The translations under genes were made by a program, and so were the position numbers. Shown in pieces: positions 26,999 to 36,943 of a DNA stretch of 49,069 bases. The stretch lies in contig CAMCXO010000020.1 in assembly GCA_945883565.1 (NCBI GenBank), forward strand, positions 1 to 49,069, read 5' to 3'. The DNA comes from Chryseobacterium gleum (GTDB lineage: Bacteria > Bacteroidota > Bacteroidia > Flavobacteriales > Schleiferiaceae). Every line of letters begins with the position of its first letter. Positions within the stretch are counted from its first letter, which is position 1. Below the pieces are notes generated by a model. It was not told where the DNA came from and did no database searches. It was given only the letters and a program-made list of their open reading frames with translations.

Positions 26999-29854
26999 AT
27001 GAAAAAAACAATTACAGCCTTTTTAACCACCATTGGTATGCTCGGAGTTCACGCCCAGCAAGTGGTTACAACCATTCCCACATTTATTGATCCAAGTGAT
27101 AGCGTGGTGATTATTGTTGATTTAAATCAAATGGATTCTTCTTTGGCACATGTGCAAAATTTGAAAGACGATGCCAAAGCAGGTTTAGATGTTTATGTGT
27201 GGACTTGGAGGCCACGCGAGCATCAAACCGGCCATCCAAGAGTAAATGGTTTAGGAGCTCAGGCTTGGAAAAACTCGAATGATGCCTTAAAAATGACCAA
27301 AGTGGGCAGTATGCTTTACCGTTTTACGTTTGGGCCGACTCTTATTGATTGGTATGCTACTGATACCGCCACCGCATACAACCAAGGATTGGCATTTTTG
27401 GTAAAACCCAAAGATGGAGGTGGCTATGGGGACCCTGATAGAAAATCAGAAGATATTGTTATTCCTATCCCTCGTCCAGGATTAAATATAAGTATGGTGA
27501 GCCACCCTTCGCCTTTTTATTTTGCCGGTCAAAACGATGTAATCAATTTACAAGGCCAATCAAGTATTAATGCCAATTTGAGCATTTCGGTAAATGGTAC
27601 ATCAGTAGCAACGGCCAATGGTGTGAAAAACATTAGCCATATTTTAAATATGAGTAGTTACCAACCTGGACTGGTTGAAGTGGTTCTTTCAGCCACAGCA
27701 GGTGTAAATACAACCAGCGATACTATTCAATTTTTAATTCGTGGCAATACGCCAGTTCAGGCCATTCCGGCAGGAAGACAAGAAGGTATAGCTTACCCCA
27801 GTAATTCTTCAGTTTACCTGCAGCTTAGGGCTCCTGGTAAAAACTTCATATATGTAATAGGTGATTTTAACAACTGGACGCCAAATCCAACCCATGAAAT
27901 GAAGAAAAGTCCTGATGGACAGTTTTTTTGGATTGAATTAACCGGATTAACTCCAGGGCAGGCTTACCGTTTCCAGTACTTTATAGATGATGCCGGACTG
28001 AGAATCGCTGACCCCTTCAGCGAACTAATTCTTGACCCACGTGATGACCAGTACATTCCAGCCGCAACGTATCCAAATTTGTTGCCTTATCCACATGGAA
28101 AAACAACCGAAGTGGTGGGTGTTTTAGAACCTGGGAAAACCCCTTACGCTTGGGATAATAGCATTAACTACACACGTCCTGATGAAAAAAATCTTATTAT
28201 TTATGAGTTGCTTATTCGCGACTGGGACGTTAGAAGAAGTTTTCAGTCTGTAATAGATCGTTTAGACTATTTAGAAAAGTTGGGTATTAATGCGATTCAG
28301 CTTATGCCAATTAATGAATTTGAGGGCAATAATTCTTGGGGTTACAATCCAATGTTCATGTGTGCGGTTGATAAATATTATGGTACCCGCGAAAAGTTCA
28401 AAGAACTTGTTGAGGAATGCCATCGCAGAGGAATTGCAGTTATTCTAGACATAGTGTTAAACCACCAGTTTGGACAGAGCCCTTTGGCTAGATTGTATAA
28501 CGAGGGCGGATATGGAAATCCGACTTCTGATAACCCTTGGTTTAACGTAACGGCCAAGCACGATTTTAATGTTGGTTACGACTTTAATCACGAAAGCCAG
28601 GCTACTAAGTACTTTTCTAAAGAAGTAATTAAGTATTGGCTAGAAGAGTACAGAATAGATGGATATCGCTTCGATCTATCCAAAGGATTTACGCAAAATA
28701 ACACCCTCGGCAATGTTGGGGCATGGGGTGCGTATGATCAAAACAGGATCAATATTTTACAGGATTATGCCAATGCTGGCTGGTCAGTAGCTCCAGGTGC
28801 TTATATGATTTTGGAACACTTTGCCAATAACGATGAAGAAACCGAATTGTCGAATAGAGGGTTTATGCTGTGGGGTAATTTGAATCATGAATTCAATGAA
28901 GCCAGTATGTCGTTTACATCTAACCTTAATTGGGGAATGGCGTCTTCAAGAGGTTGGCAAAATAACCGTTTGGTTACCTATGCAGAAAGCCATGATGAAG
29001 AACGTATCATGTATAAAAATTTACAATTTGGTCGCCAAGTTACAGGTTATAACATTCGCAGTTTAAACACGGCTTTGGAAAGGGCAGAATTAATGCCTGT
29101 GTTTTTAATGCCAATGCCTGGTCCAAAAATGATTTGGGCTCATGGTGAATTGGGATACGACATTTCTATTGATGATCCGTGCCGTATTTGTGAAAAGGCC
29201 GTTTTGTGGAATTATTTAAATGTGCCAGAGCGTAGAGAGGTTTTCAGAATCTATCAACTCATGCACAAGCTTAAAACGGAGCGTTCTCACATTTTTGATA
29301 ACGATCCCACATTTAGAGGATTAAACGCCATGTTGAAGTTTTACAAATTCGAAAACAATGGAGATCATCTGCTTATTTACGGGAATTTTGATGTGAATTC
29401 CACCAATGTTCAACCCTTCTTTCCTGTGGGGGGGTGGTGGTATGATTTGACCACGGGCGATAGTTTAAATGTGGTGGATGTTAATATGACCATCGCTTAT
29501 AACGCCGGAGAATATCATGTTTACAGTAACCGTAGATGGTTTGTTCAGGCCGATATCCCAATTGGTATAGACGAGCCCAATTTCAGCGTACGTAACACAA
29601 CCGGTTTGACCGTTGGTCCAAACCCTTTCAACGATGAAGTGAACTTCTATTTGGCAGATGGTTGGAACTTAAGGAACGCAGAGCTAACCATTTTAAATAC
29701 GCTTGGACAGGTAATCTACTCAGGTAAGCACGAAATAAATTCGGCTCGTTTTACTTGGAATGCTACAGAATTGGAGCATTCACAGCTTTACATCTATCAG
29801 GTAAAGGCTGGCAATCATGTATATAGTGGAAGATTGATACGCAACCGTCAATAG
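26999..29854 (+). CDS. Secreted multidomain GH13 glucan hydrolase of the Sus-like locus
   Basis: This 951-aa extracellular alpha-glucan-cleaving enzyme has: a signal peptide (1-20, ending VHAQ); an N-terminal beta domain (about 21-160) closely similar to the protein at 34892-35743; a linker beta domain (about 163-250); a CBM48-like module (about 265-350, FIYVIGDFNNWTP); the GH13 barrel (about 395-780); and a type IX sorting tail (about 870-951, TVGPNPFNDEVNFYL). Catalytic regions are DIVLNH (486-489), GYRFDLSKGF with nucleophile D559, MILEHF with E606, and AESHDEER with D666. Region IV has Ser-His-Asp-Glu in place of the usual Asn-His-Asp. It takes the place of SusG but carries a type IX tail, not a lipoprotein signal. 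First gene of the locus. Confidence 0.9.
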   Translation: MKKTITAFLTTIGMLGVHAQQVVTTIPTFIDPSDSVVIIVDLNQMDSSLAHVQNLKDDAKAGLDVYVWTWRPREHQTGHPRVNGLGAQAWKNSNDALKMTKVGSMLYRFTFGPTLIDWYATDTATAYNQGLAFLVKPKDGGGYGDPDRKSEDIVIPIPRPGLNISMVSHPSPFYFAGQNDVINLQGQSSINANLSISVNGTSVATANGVKNISHILNMSSYQPGLVEVVLSATAGVNTTSDTIQFLIRGNTPVQAIPAGRQEGIAYPSNSSVYLQLRAPGKNFIYVIGDFNNWTPNPTHEMKKSPDGQFFWIELTGLTPGQAYRFQYFIDDAGLRIADPFSELILDPRDDQYIPAATYPNLLPYPHGKTTEVVGVLEPGKTPYAWDNSINYTRPDEKNLIIYELLIRDWDVRRSFQSVIDRLDYLEKLGINAIQLMPINEFEGNNSWGYNPMFMCAVDKYYGTREKFKELVEECHRRGIAVILDIVLNHQFGQSPLARLYNEGGYGNPTSDNPWFNVTAKHDFNVGYDFNHESQATKYFSKEVIKYWLEEYRIDGYRFDLSKGFTQNNTLGNVGAWGAYDQNRINILQDYANAGWSVAPGAYMILEHFANNDEETELSNRGFMLWGNLNHEFNEASMSFTSNLNWGMASSRGWQNNRLVTYAESHDEERIMYKNLQFGRQVTGYNIRSLNTALERAELMPVFLMPMPGPKMIWAHGELGYDISIDDPCRICEKAVLWNYLNVPERREVFRIYQLMHKLKTERSHIFDNDPTFRGLNAMLKFYKFENNGDHLLIYGNFDVNSTNVQPFFPVGGWWYDLTTGDSLNVVDVNMTIAYNAGEYHVYSNRRWFVQADIPIGIDEPNFSVRNTTGLTVGPNPFNDEVNFYLADGWNLRNAELTILNTLGQVIYSGKHEINSARFTWNATELEHSQLYIYQVKAGNHVYSGRLIRNRQ

Positions 29855-29923
29855 TGTACAATAAACACCAAGTGTATGTATTTTTACATTTGGTTAACAA
29901 AGTCAAGCATAAACCAAACCCCT

Positions 29924-32900
29924 ATGATTAACTCCTGCAAGAAGGGCTTATGGCTTGCCATTTTTGGCTTGCCTGTACTTGTACAAGCCCAGGTTATTAC
30001 GGGTCGTGTTGTTGACGAAAACGCTGAGCCATTAGTTGGTGCAGCTGTTTACGTAGTCGAACAACAGACCGGTGCTACAGCCGATTTAGACGGCAACTTC
30101 GTTGTTCCCGTTAAACCGGGCGATCTCAATGTTGAGGTATCGTTTATTGGTTACGACAAATTGCGAAAGAAAGTAACGGTAGCCAAAGGGCAAACACTGA
30201 ACCTCGGAACACTTAAAATGAAAGCCCAAACCAATTCGCTGGATGAAGTGGTGGTGGTAGGTTATGGTGTTCAGAGAAGAAGAGATGTAACCGGTTCTGT
30301 AGTGAAGCTCGATTCGAAATCGTTAAACGATATGCCAACCCCTTCTTTTGAAGCCGCAATTCAAGGAAAGGCGCCAGGCGTTCAGATTATTACCGGTAGT
30401 GGATTGGCAGGTTCAGGTAGCTTGGTGCGTATTCGCGGTGTGGCATCCATCTCAGCAGGCGGCGATCCGCTTTACGTGGTAGATGGAATTCCTATTACCC
30501 AAGATTACTTTTTAAGAGGAAACTCAGGGGCGATGAACCAAAACCCTTTAGCCACTCTGAACCCAAATGACATTGAATCTGTAGAAATATTAAAAGATGC
30601 ATCAGCCACGGCTATTTATGGATCGAGAGGTGCGAACGGCGTTATCTTGATTACAACCAAACGAGGAAAGGGTGATAAGTTGAAGTTTAATTTTAGTTCG
30701 CGATTGGGCGTAGCCAATCCGACCCAAACACCTCAAATGCTTAACAGTTCTGAATGGCTTCAGCTTTATAAGGAGGCCTGGACCAACGATGGTAAGGTGG
30801 GTGAGCCAACTTTACCCGGAGGATTGACTTGGGCTGAAGCTTCGCAAAACAATACCGATTGGGTGGATGCCACTATTGATCCGGGTTTTAAGCAGCGTTA
30901 TGATTTGAGTGCCCAAAAAGCAAAGGGCAAGTACAATTACTTTGTTGGATTGTCATATGATATGAACGACAGTTATCTAGCAGGCAACAGCTACGAACGT
31001 TTAAGCGGACGCGTAAATGGGGACTATCGCTTTTCGGATAAATTGAAAGTAGGTGTTTCAAGTTCGCTTTCTAGAGGACGTAATAGCCGAGTTGATGCAG
31101 CTTGGTCTGGCGGACTGGGTTCAGCCATGAGTACAGCACTTCCCATTTTCCCGATTTACGACGACAATGGCGATTATTGGTTTGAAGCTGGACGAGGAAA
31201 TAACCCGGTTATGATACGTGAATTGAAAAAATGGCGTGCAGATGAAATCCGCTCCATCAGCAACGTTAACTTAACCTATAGTCCAATTAAAAATTTAACT
31301 CTTCAAGGCTCCGGATCATTTGACTATATGTATTTGTTGGAAGATATTTATGAGCCTTGGCAATTGATTGCTACAAACCCTGATGAAAATTTAGGAAATG
31401 CTTTTCGCTTGCCGCAAAGGGTTTACAACTATAACGCATTTGGAACCGCTACATATTTGCACAAACTCAACGAAAAAACCGATTTAACCTATATGTTGGG
31501 TACCGAAATCCAAAGAAGTTTTAGAGAACTTGATGCTTGGCGCCTAGAAAGGGCTGGCTTAAATGGTACCACGAATACGAGAATTAATGTTGGGGGTCCT
31601 TTGTATAGTGAGTCTCAATTCAGAGACGATAATCCCTTTGATACTGTAGTGCCTGCCGAAGAATTCACTTTTGCTTCATGGTTTGGCCGAGTTAACTTCA
31701 ATCACGCCGGTAAGTACCAGGCTCAGCTTACCTTAAGAGCCGATGGTTCATCGAAGTTTGGCCCCGATACCAGAATAGGTTTTTTCCCCAGTTTGGGTTT
31801 GGGTTGGATTGCCACTGAGGAGGCGTTTTTCAAGAATTATAAGTGGTTGAATTACCTTAAAGTTAAAGGAAGCATAGGTTTCACCGGTAATGCTGCTTTC
31901 CCCGGCGACCAATGGCGAGGCACTTGGCAAGTTAATGGCCAATACGCCGGTTCGCCCATAACCTACCCAGATGTTCTTGAGAACCCAAATTTGCAATGGG
32001 AGAATTCGCGTGTTATTGATTTCGGGATTGAATTCGGCTTGTTAAACGACCGCATTACAGGTGAAATAGCCGTATACGATAAACTAAGCAATAATATATT
32101 GCTGCAAATTGCAGTTCCCCGAAGCTTTGGTTTTGGCAGTCGCTGGGATAACGTGGCTGAAATTGTGAACCGTGGTGTGGAGTTCAGTGTAAAAACAAGA
32201 AATTTAGTGGGAGATTTAACATGGACCACAGAATTTAACATTGCCCGTAACTACAACGAATTGTTGAGCATTGGCGGTTATTCGCCAGACGCCGTAAGCG
32301 GCGGCACAAACGATACCCGTGTAGTGGTAGGCGCACCGGTTGGAACCAACTTTCTCGTGCGTTTTTCTCATGTTGATCCGGAAAACGGCCGCCCGGTTTA
32401 TTTAGATCTAAATGGCAATCCAACTTATACATGGACACCAGACGATAGGGTTCCCGTGGGTTCGGTATTGCCCGATGCTATTGGAGGTTTAAACAATACA
32501 TTTACCTACAAAGGTTTTGACTTTAGTTTCTTATTCGCTTTCGTAATTGGTGGCGATATCTACGACAGCTCGAGCAAGCGTCAATTGGGTGTTATGAGTA
32601 TTGGTGATGGATTGTGGAATTCTACTCCACATATCTACGACCGCTGGAGACAACCAGGAGATCAGGCGCGATATCCTAGATTAACCACCGAAAATGCCAA
32701 TTTGGGCAGTACCACGCCTTGGATTAATACCAATTTGTGGTTGCACGATGGCAGCTATTTGCGACTCAGAAATGTTCAATTGGGCTATACTTTCCCATCT
32801 GAGAAAGCGAAAAAGTTAAAATTGGATGGATTGCGAATATATGCGGTTGGTACAAACCTGCTAACATTTACCCGCTTCCCCGGATTGGACCCCGAAATTG

Positions 32901-33007
32901 CGCGCGACTTTGAAAATGCAACCGACCGCAATATGAGTCCGAACATTACCTATTTAACACCTCCTCAAGAAAAAACCTATAGCATAGGAGTTGACATTAA
33001 CTTCTAA
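29924..33007 (+). CDS. SusC/RagA-family TonB-dependent outer-membrane transporter
   Basis: This outer-membrane barrel imports oligosaccharides together with SusD. The ATG at 29924 (1027 aa) gives a signal peptide ending in LVQAQ. The frame opens 48 nt further upstream, but that would spoil the signal. After it come a carboxypeptidase-like domain (about 24-100, GRVVDENAEPLVGAAVYV), the DEVVVVGYG motif (108-116), the plug (about 119-230, with LKDASATAIYGSRGANGVIL) and the beta-barrel ending in YSIGVDINF. It starts 69 nt after the GH13 gene and stops 12 nt before susD. The glucan substrate is inferred from the GH13 neighbour. Confidence 0.95.
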   Translation: MINSCKKGLWLAIFGLPVLVQAQVITGRVVDENAEPLVGAAVYVVEQQTGATADLDGNFVVPVKPGDLNVEVSFIGYDKLRKKVTVAKGQTLNLGTLKMKAQTNSLDEVVVVGYGVQRRRDVTGSVVKLDSKSLNDMPTPSFEAAIQGKAPGVQIITGSGLAGSGSLVRIRGVASISAGGDPLYVVDGIPITQDYFLRGNSGAMNQNPLATLNPNDIESVEILKDASATAIYGSRGANGVILITTKRGKGDKLKFNFSSRLGVANPTQTPQMLNSSEWLQLYKEAWTNDGKVGEPTLPGGLTWAEASQNNTDWVDATIDPGFKQRYDLSAQKAKGKYNYFVGLSYDMNDSYLAGNSYERLSGRVNGDYRFSDKLKVGVSSSLSRGRNSRVDAAWSGGLGSAMSTALPIFPIYDDNGDYWFEAGRGNNPVMIRELKKWRADEIRSISNVNLTYSPIKNLTLQGSGSFDYMYLLEDIYEPWQLIATNPDENLGNAFRLPQRVYNYNAFGTATYLHKLNEKTDLTYMLGTEIQRSFRELDAWRLERAGLNGTTNTRINVGGPLYSESQFRDDNPFDTVVPAEEFTFASWFGRVNFNHAGKYQAQLTLRADGSSKFGPDTRIGFFPSLGLGWIATEEAFFKNYKWLNYLKVKGSIGFTGNAAFPGDQWRGTWQVNGQYAGSPITYPDVLENPNLQWENSRVIDFGIEFGLLNDRITGEIAVYDKLSNNILLQIAVPRSFGFGSRWDNVAEIVNRGVEFSVKTRNLVGDLTWTTEFNIARNYNELLSIGGYSPDAVSGGTNDTRVVVGAPVGTNFLVRFSHVDPENGRPVYLDLNGNPTYTWTPDDRVPVGSVLPDAIGGLNNTFTYKGFDFSFLFAFVIGGDIYDSSSKRQLGVMSIGDGLWNSTPHIYDRWRQPGDQARYPRLTTENANLGSTTPWINTNLWLHDGSYLRLRNVQLGYTFPSEKAKKLKLDGLRIYAVGTNLLTFTRFPGLDPEIARDFENATDRNMSPNITYLTPPQEKTYSIGVDINF

Positions 33008-33019
33008 TCCATAAACGCG

Positions 33020-34399
33020 ATGAAAAAATTATTCCTTTCTTTAGCAATCGCACTTGGAATAGTGGGTTGCGAAAAATTCCTCGACGTTCCACCTGTGAAC
33101 AAACTTTTGGAACAGGAGGCTTTAACCAGTCCTGCTGATTACGAGCGTTTGCTGAATAGCTGTTACGATGTAACTGCCAACTATTATAATGGCCGAATTC
33201 AGAACCTTTTTGAATTACTGGGCGATAATTTATCAGCACCTAATAATAACTCGGATTATACAGAAGTGTATAACCGCAATATGCTGTTTTTTAACAGCAC
33301 GATTGGAGGTGTATATGGCGAACCATACATTTCTATTTTTCGAATCAACAAGTTGTTGGAAAGAATTGATGAAATTGGTTTTGACCCCGATCGCAGAATA
33401 GAGATCGAGGCAGAAGCGCGTTTTTTGCGCGCCATGGGCCATTTCGAGTTGGTAAGAGGTTGGGCGCAGCCTTATGGTTTTACAGCCAATAACACCCATC
33501 CTGGTATAACCATTAAGGGGTCTACTGAAGCCCAGCTTTTGCCTCGTAATTCTGTTGAAGAGGTTTATGCCTTTATTATTCAAGATTTAAAGTTCGCTGA
33601 AAACAATCTGTCAGGTACAAATGGCGTATATGCTACATCATGGGCTGCAAAGGCGCTTTTGGCTAAAGTGTATTTTCAAATGAACGATTATAACAATGCA
33701 ACCCTTTACGCAGCGGAGGTAATTAATAGCGGTGAGTTTGACTTGGGGAGTTCCACCGATCGATTCGTTCAAAACGCTGTAGCCAACGAGGCCATTTTTA
33801 GCACTATTTCGGTAAGCGATCCAGAAGGAGGAAACAACGACTTTAGAAGCGGTGCATTGGTAGGCAATTATCGCTCGGATGTTGGCGGCGAGCCTACGCT
33901 TAGAGCCTCAAAAGAGTATTATGATTTGATTGCTGGTGATACCGCCGATGCCCGTTCGGCTTGGGTGGAAGTTAGGAATCCTAGCCAGGCTAATGAATAT
34001 TATGCCATTACCAAGTTCAACAAAGAATACTTTAATGTGCCTGTTTTACACCTTACAGATATGAAACTCATCAGAGCTGAAAGCCTTTGTTTGTTGAATC
34101 GCGATAAAGACGTTGCCATTGAAGATTTGAACGATATCCTGGAGCGTGCTTTTGGCAATTCAGACCGAAATTTAAGTCTTAACAACAATTACAACGAAAT
34201 ATTGGAGGCTGTTAGACGTGAACGAAGAATTGAAATGTTAGGTGAAGGCGATAGGGTGCAGGATTTAAAACGCAGAGGTGCTGCAGGTGAATCTATTCTA
34301 ATTCGAAATTCAGATTGGAATTGCCCGGGCTTAATTTTGCAATTTCCAGTTACAGAAAGAAGCGATGTTTTTGAAATGAACCAAACAGGCGGATGTTAA
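33020..34399 (+). CDS. SusD/RagB-family surface glycan-binding lipoprotein
   Basis: This is the lid and binding partner of the preceding SusC protein. It has 459 aa. The lipoprotein signal MKKLFLSLAIALGIVGC gives a lipidated Cys17, followed by the usual EKFLDVPPVNK. Alpha-helical TPR-like segments follow, including FLRAMGHFELVRGWAQPYG and WAAKALLAKVYFQMNDYNNA. The end has the family pattern VRRERRIEMLGEGDRVQDLKR. It is somewhat shorter than most SusD proteins (500-550 aa). It is in one operon with SusC, with a 12-nt gap. Confidence 0.94.
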   Translation: MKKLFLSLAIALGIVGCEKFLDVPPVNKLLEQEALTSPADYERLLNSCYDVTANYYNGRIQNLFELLGDNLSAPNNNSDYTEVYNRNMLFFNSTIGGVYGEPYISIFRINKLLERIDEIGFDPDRRIEIEAEARFLRAMGHFELVRGWAQPYGFTANNTHPGITIKGSTEAQLLPRNSVEEVYAFIIQDLKFAENNLSGTNGVYATSWAAKALLAKVYFQMNDYNNATLYAAEVINSGEFDLGSSTDRFVQNAVANEAIFSTISVSDPEGGNNDFRSGALVGNYRSDVGGEPTLRASKEYYDLIAGDTADARSAWVEVRNPSQANEYYAITKFNKEYFNVPVLHLTDMKLIRAESLCLLNRDKDVAIEDLNDILERAFGNSDRNLSLNNNYNEILEAVRRERRIEMLGEGDRVQDLKRRGAAGESILIRNSDWNCPGLILQFPVTERSDVFEMNQTGGC

Positions 34400-34410
34400 A
34401 CTTAAATGCT

Positions 34411-34884
34411 ATGAAAAAATTCAGCTTTTTATTGTCGCTGTTAGCCATTTTGGCTTTGGCAGCGTGCAGACCTGAGCCATTTAAAGAGATTGGCCCAGAC
34501 GATTCTTTAACCGAAGGTGTTTATGGAAGTTGGCAGCTTTCGGGTGTGCAACAGACCGATTTGACACAGCCTGTTCCTGAAACTTTTGATGTGAGCGATT
34601 ATTTTACTGGCGATCCTATGAGGGTTCGATTTAGTGAAGGTGGAAATTATACCGTTGAATATTTGGGTTCCGGTCTTGAAATTTTAGGCAGCTCAGGAAG
34701 CTTTGCTTTCGATAGCCCTGATTTTCCTAGTAAAATGAATGTGGTAACTGATAAAGGTGATTCATTGGAATTGGGACTGTCTCAAATGGTTCGTAAAATA
34801 GACAACCGCATGGGGCTTGTAATTGAGCAAAATCTTTGCGATGCGCCAAATATCCGTTATACTCTAACTTTTAACCGTCAATAA
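34411..34884 (+). CDS. Small secreted lipoprotein of the Sus-like locus (DUF5004-like)
   Basis: The ATG at 34411 gives a 157-aa protein with a clear lipoprotein signal (LLAILALAAC, Cys19). Another ATG in frame 18 nt upstream overlaps the susD stop and would spoil the signal. The mature part is a small lipocalin-like beta domain. It begins GVYGSWQLSGVQQTDLTQP and contains DYFTGDPMRVRFSEGGNYTVEY. This resembles DUF5004 proteins found beside SusCD pairs, an assignment from memory. It is probably an outer-membrane surface accessory such as a SusE/F substitute. It sits 11 nt after susD and 7 nt before the next gene. Confidence 0.75.
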   Translation: MKKFSFLLSLLAILALAACRPEPFKEIGPDDSLTEGVYGSWQLSGVQQTDLTQPVPETFDVSDYFTGDPMRVRFSEGGNYTVEYLGSGLEILGSSGSFAFDSPDFPSKMNVVTDKGDSLELGLSQMVRKIDNRMGLVIEQNLCDAPNIRYTLTFNRQ

Positions 34885-34891
34885 GCAAGTC

Positions 34892-35743
34892 ATGAAAAAT
34901 TGGATAATGGCAGCCGTTTTAGGATTGGCTAGCTTTGTGGCTCAAGCTCAAGTTACCACTATACCTGAAAAAGTGGATCCGAACGATAGTTTGGTATTGA
35001 TTGTAGACTTAAACTTATTAGACGCCAGCGCAGAACATACGCAAAACCTCATTGCCGATGCCACCGCAGGTCTAGACGTATACATTTGGACATGGAACCC
35101 ATACAACTTTCCGGATGGACATCCTAAAGTGAATGGAACTGGAGGTCAGGCATGGAAAAACTCTAACGATACTTTGCGCATGACGCCTCTTGGAAATTTG
35201 CAGTATAAGTATGTGTTTAAACCAACATTGAAAGATTGGTATGAAGTGGATGCGGCCACTTGTTACTCTAGAGGTATGTCTTTTTTATTGAAGCCAAAAG
35301 ATGGTGGGGGCTATGGAGACCCTGATCGTAAATCGGGCGATATCAATGTGAAAATTGATCCACCTGCTGTTGAGCGCCCACCTTTATGGGTTTTCCCGGC
35401 TGTGCCTTCGCAAAATGATTTGGTGACCATTACTTATGAAAGTTCACGCGATACAGTTGCCGGATTTTCTGATCACGCACCCAATGATTTGCACGTTTAC
35501 GTTGAAGGCCGCGATAAAGTTGGAAATCCGTATCGATTGGCTAGTTTTATTGCCACTCCAACTGAGCCGCTTTTGCGCATGGATTATGTTGGCAATGGTA
35601 CTTATCGCTTTAGGTTTATTCCTCAGCGACTGCTTTCATTACCGGAAGGGGTTGAAATAGACAATTGGCGCTTTGTACTTAGAAAAGGGCCTGGAGTAGA
35701 TCAATATCCAGTGCCCATTACCATACAAGTGGGATGCAATTAA
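34892..35743 (+). CDS. Secreted glycan-binding-type protein, paralogue of the GH13 N-terminal domain
   Basis: This is a 283-aa exported protein with a type I signal peptide (MKNWIMAAVLGLASFVAQAQ) and no lipobox Cys. Residues 21-155 closely match residues 23-158 of the GH13 enzyme at 26999. Both have VTTIP, then IVDLN, AGLDVY[IV]WTW, QAWKNSND, PTL-DWY and KPKDGGGYGDPDRKS. A second beta domain (about 165-280) follows and ends at a single Cys (QVGCN). No catalytic residues are visible, so it is probably a glucan-binding surface or periplasmic protein playing a SusE/F-like role. How it would stay at the surface is unclear. It resembles DUF4961-type proteins of Sus loci, from memory. It is the last gene of the operon. 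Confidence 0.75.
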   Translation: MKNWIMAAVLGLASFVAQAQVTTIPEKVDPNDSLVLIVDLNLLDASAEHTQNLIADATAGLDVYIWTWNPYNFPDGHPKVNGTGGQAWKNSNDTLRMTPLGNLQYKYVFKPTLKDWYEVDAATCYSRGMSFLLKPKDGGGYGDPDRKSGDINVKIDPPAVERPPLWVFPAVPSQNDLVTITYESSRDTVAGFSDHAPNDLHVYVEGRDKVGNPYRLASFIATPTEPLLRMDYVGNGTYRFRFIPQRLLSLPEGVEIDNWRFVLRKGPGVDQYPVPITIQVGCN

Positions 35744-35799
35744 TCTCGCGACGATAGGGGGTAGATAGCTGACTGGACTTCCGTTCATCAGCATCTGGG

Positions 35800-35828
35800 G
35801 GCCGCGCCAAGCGCGGCCTTTCCTTTTT
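35800..35828 (+). terminator. Intrinsic terminator of the Sus-like locus
   Basis: The stem GGCCGCGC (35800-35807) / GCGCGGCC (35811-35818) with loop CAA is followed by TTTCCTTTTT. It lies 57 nt after the last gene of the locus. Confidence 0.88.
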
Positions 35829-35864
35829 ATAAATGTGGTGGAATTTAAAATTTCTATTGAAAAG

Positions 35865-35893
35865 TTCAATTAAAAAAGCCCCGAAGGGCTTTT
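35865..35893 (-). terminator. Intrinsic terminator of sucD
   Basis: On the minus strand, AAAAGCCC, a TTCG tetraloop and GGGCTTTT form an 8-bp stem (35893-35874) followed by more T residues. It starts 7 nt after the sucD stop and faces the terminator of the convergent Sus-like locus. Confidence 0.88.
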
Positions 35894-35899
35894 GGAAGT

Positions 35900-36769
35900 T
35901 TAAAGTAATTCGGCCATTTTCCGACCTATGTGGGCTGGAGAGTCTACCACATGTATGCCACAATCGCGCATGATGGCCTTTTTGGCCTGTGCAGTATCGT
36001 CCTTACCGCCTACTATGGCACCGGCATGGCCCATAGTACGGCCAACAGGAGCCGTTTCTCCGGCAATAAAACCAACAATTGGCTTTTTGGTGCCACTGTT
36101 TTTAATCCATTCCGCAGCCAAAGGCTCAAGGTTTCCTCCAATTTCGCCAATCATGACCACCCCATCGGTATCTGGATCGTTGATAAGCATTTCTACCGCC
36201 TGTTGGGTGGTGGTTCCAATGATAGGGTCGCCACCAATGCCAATGGCAGTACTGATGCCTAAACCGGCTTTCACTATTTGATCAGCAGCTTCGTAGGTTA
36301 ATGTTCCCGATTTTGAAACGATTCCAACACGCCCGGGTTTAAAAACGAAGCCCGGCATAATGCCTACTTTGGCTTCTCCTGCTGTGATGACTCCAGGGCA
36401 GTTGGGCCCAATAAGGGTGCTGTTTTTGCCTCTCAAGTATTCTTTTACCATAACCATATCTTTAACCGGAATGCCTTCGGTAATGGTAACAATGACCTTA
36501 ATGCCTGCGGCTGCAGCTTCCATAATGGCATCGGCTGCGAAAGCCGGCGGAACAAAGATGATAGACACATCGGCTCCGGTTTTGTCAACAGCTTCTTGAA
36601 CCGTATTGAATACCGGACGGTCGAGGTGCAATTTACCGCCCTTTCCAGGGGTTACACCTCCTACCAATTGTGTGCCGTACTCAATCATTTGCGAAGCGTG
36701 GAAACCGCCTTCGCTGCCTGTAAATCCTTGGACGATTACTTTGGAATGTTTGTTAACGAGTACGCTCAT
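35900..36769 (-). CDS. sucD: Succinyl-CoA synthetase alpha subunit
   Basis: This subunit binds CoA and carries the phospho-histidine in the TCA-cycle step between succinyl-CoA and succinate. The ATG at 36769 gives 289 aa ([20 protein letters not shown]), the normal length. It sits about 15 nt after the predicted transcription start, so the longer frame upstream is not used. Signatures are the CoA-binding [22 protein letters not shown] and the active-site histidine loop GHAGAIVGG. The beta subunit gene sucC is not in the window. The gene is monocistronic, with its own promoter and terminator. Its product acts on the compound made by MutA/MutB. Confidence 0.96.
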   Translation of the reverse strand: MSVLVNKHSKVIVQGFTGSEGGFHASQMIEYGTQLVGGVTPGKGGKLHLDRPVFNTVQEAVDKTGADVSIIFVPPAFAADAIMEAAAAGIKVIVTITEGIPVKDMVMVKEYLRGKNSTLIGPNCPGVITAGEAKVGIMPGFVFKPGRVGIVSKSGTLTYEAADQIVKAGLGISTAIGIGGDPIIGTTTQQAVEMLINDPDTDGVVMIGEIGGNLEPLAAEWIKNSGTKKPIVGFIAGETAPVGRTMGHAGAIVGGKDDTAQAKKAIMRDCGIHVVDSPAHIGRKMAELL

Positions 36770-36790
36770 ATTGTAAGTTTTGGTGCGCGG

Positions 36791-36820
36791 CAAAAATAGC
36801 CGAAAGGCGGTGTTAATCAA
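36791..36820 (-). promoter_or_regulatory. Bacteroidota-type promoter of sucD
   Basis: On the minus strand, TTG (36820-36818), a 19-nt spacer and TATTTTTG (36798-36791) match the TTG-N19-TAnnTTTG consensus exactly. The start codon is 21 nt further on. This is the clearest promoter in the window. Confidence 0.7.
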
Positions 36821-36943
36821 GAAAAAAAGCGCAGGGTGGAGTAAAGTAAGCCGTTAAAGAATAACCGCTTGAATTTCAATTTAGCGGGTTGGGTAGGGGT
36901 GGAGGTGGTTTTCGTTTTGGCCCGGGTTTATTGGGCATGGCGA

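Noticed and set aside
35928-36281. Open frame antisense to sucD (117 aa)
   Set aside because: It is a shadow of a conserved enzyme gene.
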